Positions 1 through 5,030 of a stretch of 5,030 nt of DNA are shown here, piece after piece. The first letter of the stretch is position 1, and every line of letters begins with the position of its first letter. Below the pieces are notes generated by a model, which saw only the letters and a list, made by a program, of their open reading frames with translations, made no database searches and was not told the origin of the DNA. Position numbers and translations under genes: made by a program. This DNA comes from an uncultured Selenomonadaceae bacterium (lineage in GTDB: Bacteria > Bacillota > Negativicutes > Selenomonadales > Selenomonadaceae): the NCBI GenBank assembly GCA_905236595.1, contig CAJORE010000216.1:1-5030 (forward strand). Reading direction: 5' to 3'.

Positions 1-101
1 CCGGTGTCCATTGAATCAAACAACCAACCAAGCCCCGTAACTGCCAACAATTTGTGATGAAATGAGCCGACGGGCAATTCTTCCAATCGATCTAAAATCA
101 T
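1..101 (-). CDS. MFS transporter, N-terminal fragment (NiaP/YceI-like), runs off the left edge
   Basis: The minus-strand frame from ATG at 101 down to base 1 encodes 33 residues plus a partial codon (GG, so glycine). They begin MILDRLEELP and continue through FHHKLLAVTGLGWLFDSMDT. The pattern LDRLxxLP, FHxKLL, GLGWLFDxMDxG is the characteristic start of sugar-porter-type MFS permeases such as the niacin transporter NiaP (YceI of Bacillus subtilis): a short cytoplasmic leader, then transmembrane helix 1 with its buried Asp. The substrate cannot be told from 34 residues; related permeases carry aromatic acids, sugars and other compounds. The start is not certain. The ATG has only a distant AAAGG (14 bases upstream), and the frame stays open upstream, with in-frame CTG and TTG codons between the gyrA stop and the ATG. 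It lies 41 bases downstream of gyrA on the same strand. The family call is fairly safe; the NiaP assignment is tentative. Confidence 0.72.
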   Translation of the reverse strand, partial: MILDRLEELPVGSFHHKLLAVTGLGWLFDSMDT

Positions 102-125
102 AGTCGCAACATCAACCTTTGTCAG

Positions 126-156
126 AAAAAAGGGCAACCACGTTACTCGCTTTTTT
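126..156 (-). terminator. possible intrinsic terminator overlapping the gyrA stop codon
   Basis: Read on the minus strand, a run of six A (156-151) and G150 lead into GTAAC (146-142), a GTG loop (141-139), GTTGC (138-134), then CC and six T (131-126). The inner five bases pair, with one G-U. G148 and G150 can pair with C133 and C132 if A147 and C149 bulge, and the A and T tracts extend the stem. The TAA stop of gyrA lies inside the hairpin. The A-tract before and T-tract after are typical of a terminator that can work in both directions. The GC core is weak and bulged, so it may be leaky or accidental. Confidence 0.38.
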
Positions 157-2647
157 GTTCCATCGTTGCCATGGACACAACTTTGTCATCTTCTTCGGTA
201 CGCATGATTTTTACGCCTTGCGTATTACGACCCTGCACCGATATTTCGCTGACGTTTGTGCGAATTACGATGCCGCCTTCGGTTATGAGCATAAGCTCGT
301 GCTCCGGCGTAACCACTTTAAGGCCGATGACTTCGCCGGTCTTATCCGTAACTTTTAAGTCAATGACGCCTTTGCCGCCGCGTGTTTGGGAACGGTACTC
401 GGCCGTCGGCGTACGTTTGCCGTAGCCGTTGGTCGTAACCGTCAAAACATCACGGTTTTTGTGCAAATTGGCCATGCCGACGACAGCGTCGCCGTCTTTC
501 AGAGTGATACCCTTTACGCCGCGTGCCGTTCGCCCCATAGCGCGGACGTCATCTTCGGAGAAAGAGATGGACATACCGAACTTCGTCCCTAAAATAACAT
601 GACGTTCGCCGTCGGTAAATTTCACGCCGATTAGTTCATCGTCTTCGTCAAGGGTTATGGCGATAAGCCCGCTCTTTCGTTGCGAGGCAAATTCGCTGAG
701 ACCGGTTTTTTTGACGATGCCTTTTTTGGTCGCCATAAACAGGTAACGGGTCGGATCGAATTCCCTGACGGGAATGACGGCGGTAATCATCTCGTCTTTA
801 TCAAGTTGCAAAAGATTGATAATTGCCGTGCCTTTGGCGGTTCGTCCCGCTTCGGCAATTTCATAAGCCTTAAGGTAAAATACGCGCCCGCGGCTGGTGA
901 AGAACAAAATGGTATGATGTGTCGTGGTAATGAGGATATTTTCCACAAAATCCGTTTCTTTCGTACCCATCCCGGTTACGCCGCGTCCGCCGCGTTTTTG
1001 GCTTCGATAAGCCGTCAAAGGCATACGCTTGATGTAGTTGTTATGCGTGAGAGTAACGACAACATCTTCGTCGGCAATTAAGTCCTCCACCGCGAGTTCC
1101 GAAGTGTCCACGGTTATTTTTGTGCGGCGTTCGTCGCCGTATTTCTCTTTGACGTCGGTTAATTCGGTTTTGATTATGTCCAAGATACGTTGCTCGTCGC
1201 TTAAAATTGCCTTATAGTTTTCGATGGACTTCAATGTTTCTTGGTGTTCTTCGGTGATTTTCTCGCGTTCAAGTCCCGTCAGGCGTTGCAAGCGCAGTTC
1301 TAAGATAGCCTGGGCTTGTTTTTCGGACAGGGCAAACGAACCTATCAGCGCTTCCTTGGCGATGTCCGCCGTGCGACTTTCGCGGATGGTGGTTATGACA
1401 GCATCCAAGTGATCGAGGGCGATGTTCAATCCTTCCAAGATATGGGCGCGGGCTTCGGCTTTGTTTAATTCGTAACGTGTGCGCCGGGTAATGACGTCTT
1501 CTTGGTGCTTGATGTAATAGTGAAGGACTTCTTTGAGGTTCAGTATCTGGGGGCGACCGTCCACCAAAGCGAGCATGATTACGCCGAAACTGTCTTGCAA
1601 CTGTGTGTGCTTGTACAGTTGGTTCAACATGACGTTGGGATTTACGTCGCGCCTAAGTTCGATGACTATGCTCATGCCGTTGCGGTCGGATTCGTCCCGC
1701 AATTCGGTTATGCCTTCTATGGTTTTGTCGTGAACCAAGTCGGCTATTTTTTCAATCAGCCGTGCTTTGTTGACTTGATAAGGTAATTCGGTAACGACAA
1801 TGCGGTTTTTCCCGTTCGTCATTTCCTCAATGTGGGCTTTGGCACGCATTTTGACGACGCCGCGCCCGGTCATGTAAGCATCTTTGATGCCCTGCGTCCC
1901 CAAGATAAGCCCCGCCGTCGGAAAGTCGGGACCTTTTATTGTTTGCATGAGCTCTTCGACGGTTGCGTCAGGTCGGTCAATGAGCAACAATGTTCCGTCG
2001 ATTACTTCGCGCATATTGTGCGGCGGAATGTTTGTGGCCATTCCGACGGCGATGCCGGCCGTACCGTTCACCAAAAGCTGGGGAAATTTTGCCGGCAAAA
2101 CCTGCGGCTCTTTCAGTGATTCGTCATAGTTGGGGATAAATTCGACGGTATCTTTTTCTATGTCGGCAAGCATTAGTTCGGCAATGCGGCTCATACGCAC
2201 TTCGGTATAACGCATGGCCGCGGGCGGATCGCCGTCGACGGAACCGAAGTTGCCGTGTCCGTCAGCCAAGATATAGCGCATGGAAAAATCCTGCGCCATA
2301 CGAACAATGGCGTCGTAAACGGAACTGTCGCCGTGCGGATGATATTTACCCAAGACTTCACCGACGATACGCGCCGATTTTTTGTAGGGTTTGTTGGAAT
2401 TCATGCCGGCTTCTTGCATGGCGTAAAGAATGCGCCGATGAACCGGCTTTAGGCCGTCGCGGACGTCGGGTAAAGCGCGAGATACGATTACACTCATGGC
2501 GTAGTCAATATACGAATTTCGCATCTCGTTCTCTAAATTCACCGGCACGATTTTACCTTCCGGCATACGCTCGTCCGTTGCCGTTGCTCCTTGCCCGTTA
2601 TCGGTACCGGTTAATTCGTTATCATTGTCGTTATCGTTAGCAGTCAT
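143..2647 (-). CDS. gyrA: DNA gyrase subunit A
   Basis: GyrA is the DNA-breaking and DNA-wrapping subunit of gyrase (A2B2 with GyrB), which introduces negative supercoils using ATP. The 834 residues are complete and close to the usual 810-880. Residues about 35-500 are the winged-helix/tower/coiled-coil breakage-reunion core; the catalytic tyrosine is Tyr147 in AAMRYTE (E. coli Tyr122). The quinolone region reads [12 protein letters not shown], with Ser108 and Asp112 at the places of E. coli Ser83 and Asp87, so no classical resistance change is present. About residues 515-825 form the six-bladed DNA-wrapping domain, with the GyrA box as QKRGGRG (550-556) and a second box-like QTRGGKG (754-760) in the last blade. 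This marks it as gyrase rather than topoisomerase IV ParC. The ATG at 2647 is chosen because AAAAAGGTGA lies four bases upstream. This gives about 25 more N-terminal residues than E. coli, Asp/Asn-rich. The acidic C-terminal tail is nearly absent. Confidence 0.98.
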   Translation of the reverse strand: MTANDNDNDNELTGTDNGQGATATDERMPEGKIVPVNLENEMRNSYIDYAMSVIVSRALPDVRDGLKPVHRRILYAMQEAGMNSNKPYKKSARIVGEVLGKYHPHGDSSVYDAIVRMAQDFSMRYILADGHGNFGSVDGDPPAAMRYTEVRMSRIAELMLADIEKDTVEFIPNYDESLKEPQVLPAKFPQLLVNGTAGIAVGMATNIPPHNMREVIDGTLLLIDRPDATVEELMQTIKGPDFPTAGLILGTQGIKDAYMTGRGVVKMRAKAHIEEMTNGKNRIVVTELPYQVNKARLIEKIADLVHDKTIEGITELRDESDRNGMSIVIELRRDVNPNVMLNQLYKHTQLQDSFGVIMLALVDGRPQILNLKEVLHYYIKHQEDVITRRTRYELNKAEARAHILEGLNIALDHLDAVITTIRESRTADIAKEALIGSFALSEKQAQAILELRLQRLTGLEREKITEEHQETLKSIENYKAILSDEQRILDIIKTELTDVKEKYGDERRTKITVDTSELAVEDLIADEDVVVTLTHNNYIKRMPLTAYRSQKRGGRGVTGMGTKETDFVENILITTTHHTILFFTSRGRVFYLKAYEIAEAGRTAKGTAIINLLQLDKDEMITAVIPVREFDPTRYLFMATKKGIVKKTGLSEFASQRKSGLIAITLDEDDELIGVKFTDGERHVILGTKFGMSISFSEDDVRAMGRTARGVKGITLKDGDAVVGMANLHKNRDVLTVTTNGYGKRTPTAEYRSQTRGGKGVIDLKVTDKTGEVIGLKVVTPEHELMLITEGGIVIRTNVSEISVQGRNTQGVKIMRTEEDDKVVSMATMEQKSE
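2615..2638 (-). repeat. short AAC/GAY codon repeat in the gyrA N-terminal extension
   Basis: Residues 4-11 of GyrA are NDNDNDNE, coded by alternating AAC/AAT and GAT/GAC codons. It is a degenerate six-base repeat that could expand or contract by slippage. It lies in the extra N-terminal segment before the conserved [19 protein letters not shown] start of the core, so copy-number changes would probably be tolerated. No role is known to me. Confidence 0.6.
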
Positions 2648-2651
2648 TATG

Positions 2652-2663
2652 TCACCTTTTTTT
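2652..2663 (-). promoter_or_regulatory. ribosome binding site of gyrA
   Basis: On the minus strand the sequence AAAAAAAGGTGA ends four bases before the ATG at 2647. AAAGGTGA matches the anti-Shine-Dalgarno end of 16S rRNA well. It settles the start at this ATG over the internal Met28 (ERMPEGK), which has no comparable site. Confidence 0.85.
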
Positions 2664-2668
2664 CATAA

Positions 2669-2674
2669 ATTATA
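2669..2674 (-). promoter_or_regulatory. candidate -10 box of a gyrA promoter
   Basis: A perfect TATAAT is read on the minus strand in the 51-base gap between the FtsA-like gene and gyrA. Transcription from it would start about 15 bases before the ribosome binding site and give a leader of roughly 15-20 bases. The -35 side is poor: at a 17- to 18-base spacing the hexamers are GAACGG or TGAACG, and a better TTGATG sits too far off (22 bases). The upstream gene's last codons overlap that region. A TG lies directly before the box but without the spacer base of a true extended -10. The promoter is plausible, but the gap is AT-rich and chance matches occur. Confidence 0.5.
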
Positions 2675-2698
2675 CAGAAATTATGTAGGAACCGTTCA

Positions 2699-5030
2699 TC
2701 AATCACGTTTGATAAAATCGGCGATAGACGGTTTTTTTGTCGGACTTTCGCCGCGGCTGGCCGCTATTGCTTCCGATAAACCGGGAATGTTGGGCAACGG
2801 TTTTGCGCTTTTGTTTGACCAACGCGCAAAACCGGTCGGGGGTGTATCGGATTTTTTCGGCGCCGGAATGGCGGCAATCGACGATGCCAAATCTTTTTGT
2901 TCGGTTGCGGTTTTTTCGTTATCGGTTATGGATTGGTGGCTGTCTGCCGACGGTGCCTCCGACAGGTCGTTTGCTTGTTTGGCGGCAACGGATGTGTCGA
3001 TAACCGAGACTGACGGTTCTTTGTTGTCGGAATTGTTTATGGAAATGGAAGCGGTTGCATCGTCGGCGATTGTCGATACGCGGTTGTTGATAATACCGCT
3101 TTTGGCGACAAAAGACGAGAACGGATTAACAACACTCGCCGCAACAGGCGCAGTTGTCGGCGGTGTTTCGGCCTTCGGGGAGGCAACGGTTTTCACGTTG
3201 TCGGATGGTTTATCGTTGACATCGACAACGGGGGCGACAGATGTCTTTTGGGCTACTTTTTCGGCAAACGTCGGGCGGTCGATGGGTTCTAAGATAACTT
3301 CCAAGGCATCGCCGTTTTTCACCGGATCGGTAAATTCGGCAGGTTTTTTGTTGACGAGTAGGGTAAATTTCATGCGACTGGTTGCCGCAGGCGGATGAAA
3401 ATTCACGGCAAGCAGGGCATCGCTGACCGTAGTCACCGCCCGCAGTGATTTCTTAAAGCGGATGTCGGCGCCCTCTTCCAAAATAGTACCCGGCGATGCG
3501 TTGCGACCGTTCATGTTCAGTTCGACGCCGGCGCTGGGGACGCGACATTCCTTTTCGTTGTAAGTTATATTGACGAAGGCATCAATGTCGCGGATGTTGA
3601 GGATCTTGCCCAAGCTGGGAGTGTCGTTGGCGGTGTATTCGACGCGATCGCCTTCGTTTATCGGTTCGGCGACGTCGGCGTGTTCGTCGTTGACGGTTAT
3701 CTCCGGCGAACATGAATATTGCGTGGGGACGTTATTCAAGGTGTAATGGATTTTTTTGCCAAGGGGCGGTAAGCCCAATGAGCGGAGCGCTTCGCCCAAA
3801 GATTTCGGTTCTTTGGTTTCAACGGTATCGCCGTCTTTTAGGGTTATGTTTTCGTCGATTTCTTTGCCATTGACGAAAATCCGCTTGTTTAGGCGCTTTT
3901 CTTCGCCGTTTAGGTAGATGTATGCGCCTTTTTGTTCGCCGATGACCTCAAGAAGTTTAACCGTCGGCGTTTGGCCGTTCTTGCCGGGGATTATTTTTAC
4001 GCGGCTGTCATTTTTAACCGGTGTATCAAGTTGCGCCGGTTCTCCGTCCAATGTGATTTCGGCCAGCGTACCCATCGTGCCGGGGAAAAATTTTTTTGCG
4101 CCGTTTACGGTTATCATAACGCCAAGTCCGGGATGCCCATTAAACTTGCGTAAACGAATTCCGGCGTTTAACAGCGCGTCGCTCACCGTAAGTTCGCGGA
4201 AATTGAACAGACTGTGCTCTTCGTCGTTGACGTACACCGTAAGGAAATGCAAAGTATTGATGCCGGCAATTTTCAAAATGCCTAGTGGCGTAACCGCATC
4301 GGAAGATTGCAAAACGGTCGGGATTTGCGAAACGCCGACAACTTCTTGCGGGCGGCGCACGGCCACACGGTTCTCCGGCATGGCCAAGGCTTCGGCGACG
4401 AATTTGTCAAGCTTTGGTGTCATGGCGCCGCCGCCGACAAGCATCACTGCCTGCGGAGTTTCCCCGTTGAGCTCCGTAACTTGTTTGGCGATGGCTTGGG
4501 CAAGTCCTTTGACATTGGGTAAAATGGGATCAATGATTTCCTTGGCCGAAAGCGAATAACTGCTTCCTAAAATGTCGGAAAAACTTGATCCTTCACCCAC
4601 GGCGGCGCGCCGTTTTATGTCTTCGGCAACGTTGAAATCGAGCAAAAATTTTTGCGAGATCGCTTCGGTAATTTCGTCGCCGGCTAAAGGAACCATGCCG
4701 TATGCGATAACCGAGCCGTTTTTGGTAATGGCAACGTCGCTTGTTCCGGCTCCGATGTCCACCAACACCAAATTTAAGTGGCGCATGGTCGGCGGAATGA
4801 GTACGTTTATGGCGGCAATCGGCTCCAAGGTCAAAGCGCGCATATCAAGATGAGCCGCCAGCAACGCACTTTGCATGGAGTCTATGACCTGCCGCGGCAA
4901 AAAGGTAGCTATGACTCGTGCCTTGGCAATTTTGCCGCGTTGCCCGATGAGAGATTTTAGCGGTATGTCATCCAAAATGTAATGAATGGTGCTGTACCCG
5001 ACGCAATAATAGCGCGTGGGATCGTCTACC
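2699..5030 (-). CDS. FtsA/PilM-family actin-like ATPase with repeat-bearing C-terminus, 5' end outside the window
   Basis: The frame is open to the right edge (first full codon at 5029), giving 776 residues. A TTG at 4975 could be read as a start, but the preceding residues (VGYSTIHYILDD) match the family's inner SHS2/1C region, so the gene really begins outside the window. Numbering from that TTG, EPIAA (51-55) fits connect-1, VDIGAGTSDVAI (72-83) is the phosphate-2 loop, and VMLVGGGAMTPKLDKF (177-192) is the adenosine loop. These place it in the actin/HSP70 fold, FtsA/PilM branch. The phosphate-1 loop must lie upstream. Classical FtsA is about 420 residues and ends in a membrane helix. Here the core ends near residue 240 and is followed by five tandem modules (261-566) and a low-complexity tail (567-758) ending PSIADFIKRD, with no evident transmembrane segment. 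FtsA tethers FtsZ and PilM scaffolds type IV pili; what this long form does is not established to my knowledge, so I give no symbol. It ends 51 bases before gyrA. Confidence 0.88.
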   Translation of the reverse strand, partial: VDDPTRYYCVGYSTIHYILDDIPLKSLIGQRGKIAKARVIATFLPRQVIDSMQSALLAAHLDMRALTLEPIAAINVLIPPTMRHLNLVLVDIGAGTSDVAITKNGSVIAYGMVPLAGDEITEAISQKFLLDFNVAEDIKRRAAVGEGSSFSDILGSSYSLSAKEIIDPILPNVKGLAQAIAKQVTELNGETPQAVMLVGGGAMTPKLDKFVAEALAMPENRVAVRRPQEVVGVSQIPTVLQSSDAVTPLGILKIAGINTLHFLTVYVNDEEHSLFNFRELTVSDALLNAGIRLRKFNGHPGLGVMITVNGAKKFFPGTMGTLAEITLDGEPAQLDTPVKNDSRVKIIPGKNGQTPTVKLLEVIGEQKGAYIYLNGEEKRLNKRIFVNGKEIDENITLKDGDTVETKEPKSLGEALRSLGLPPLGKKIHYTLNNVPTQYSCSPEITVNDEHADVAEPINEGDRVEYTANDTPSLGKILNIRDIDAFVNITYNEKECRVPSAGVELNMNGRNASPGTILEEGADIRFKKSLRAVTTVSDALLAVNFHPPAATSRMKFTLLVNKKPAEFTDPVKNGDALEVILEPIDRPTFAEKVAQKTSVAPVVDVNDKPSDNVKTVASPKAETPPTTAPVAASVVNPFSSFVAKSGIINNRVSTIADDATASISINNSDNKEPSVSVIDTSVAAKQANDLSEAPSADSHQSITDNEKTATEQKDLASSIAAIPAPKKSDTPPTGFARWSNKSAKPLPNIPGLSEAIAASRGESPTKKPSIADFIKRD
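2702..3277 (-). other. low-complexity, probably disordered C-terminal tail of the FtsA-like protein
   Basis: Residues 567-758 are rich in Ala, Ser, Thr, Pro, Asp, Asn and Lys, with few aromatic residues and no regular hydrophobic pattern, so a flexible linker is likely. The last 45 residues differ: GFARWSNKSAKPLPNIPGL, then SEAIAASRG and PSIADFIKRD, with a lone Trp and short hydrophobic patches that could be a binding motif. There is no clear amphipathic membrane helix of the FtsA kind. Confidence 0.6.
3278..4195 (-). repeat. five degenerate protein modules in the FtsA-like protein
   Basis: Residues 261-566 (numbered from the TTG at 4975) divide into five units, at about 261-334, 335-391, 392-452, 453-512 and 513-566. 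Most open with a short helix-like stretch (TVSDALLNAG, TVKLLEVIG, SLGEALRSLG, SLGKILNI, TVSDALLAVN). All then run through alternating hydrophobic strands to a shared ending: VNG or similar, a few residues, then an Ile/Val and an acidic turn with a hydrophobic strand. The endings are TPVKNDSRVKII, ITLKDGDTVETK, EPINEGDRVEYT, TILEEGADIRFK and DPVKNGDALEVI. The GD-V turn resembles ThiS/TGS-type beta-grasp domains, but that fold is inference. The DNA copies have diverged too far to recombine. Confidence 0.6.

Noticed and set aside
2336..2356. Possible fluoroquinolone-resistance change in gyrA
   Set aside because: Ser108 and Asp112 keep the susceptible residues at the E. coli 83 and 87 positions. 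Ser109 in place of Ala84 is normal in Firmicutes.
2689..2698. Small palindrome GAACGGTTC between the FtsA-like gene and gyrA, as an operator or terminator
   Set aside because: It is a four-base stem with no room for a loop and no T-run after it, so chance is the simplest explanation.
2625..3398. A 257-codon plus-strand open frame opposite the tail of the FtsA-like protein
   Set aside because: It lies antisense to Ala/Ser/Thr-rich coding sequence, which tends to leave the opposite strand free of stops. It has no recognisable motif, its start overlaps the gyrA start region, and no ribosome binding site is evident.
3918..4559. A 213-codon plus-strand open frame inside the FtsA-like gene
   Set aside because: It is a shadow of the minus-strand gene, whose ATPase motifs and repeats are unmistakable. 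The product is Ser/Pro/Thr-rich without domains.
4973..4975. TTG as the start codon of the FtsA-like gene
   Set aside because: No ribosome binding site precedes it, the frame is open to the window edge, and the residues before it fit the family. The N-terminal phosphate-1 part of the fold would also be missing.

Overview
The window holds three protein genes, all read from the minus strand. In transcription order (right to left) they are an FtsA/PilM-type actin-like ATPase that is cut at the right edge, a complete gyrA, and the first third or so of a hundred codons of a major facilitator superfamily (MFS) transporter that is cut at the left edge. No RNA genes, CRISPR arrays, insertion sequences or phage genes are visible.

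Organism: a bacterium, most likely a Firmicute. The GyrA is of the Bacillus/Clostridia kind. It has GDSSVYDA in the quinolone region, QKRGGRG in the first C-terminal blade, QTRGGKG in the last blade, and almost no acidic tail. Long FtsA-like proteins with an extended C-terminus are familiar from anaerobic Firmicutes. The mixed base composition and this gene set would suit a Negativicutes-like lineage, but that narrower placement is inference.

Layout. Bases 5030 to 2699 are the FtsA-like protein. It has an actin-type ATPase core, then five degenerate modules of about 55-75 residues that look like small beta-grasp-type domains, then a Ser/Thr/Ala/Pro/Asp-rich tail of about 190 residues. Bases 2698 to 2648 are a 51-base gap with a TATAAT -10 candidate and a strong ribosome binding site for gyrA. 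Bases 2647 to 143 are gyrA. Bases 142 to 102 are a 41-base gap with a possible intrinsic terminator that overlaps the gyrA stop codon. Bases 101 to 1 are the N-terminus of the MFS transporter.

How they fit together: GyrA pairs with GyrB, which is not in the window, to make DNA gyrase. The FtsA-like gene sits close enough upstream that read-through into gyrA is plausible, although gyrA appears to have its own promoter. The transporter is probably a separate unit or only partly co-transcribed. I see no convincing undescribed multi-gene system. The part most worth a second look is the repeat-bearing C-terminal half of the FtsA-like protein.
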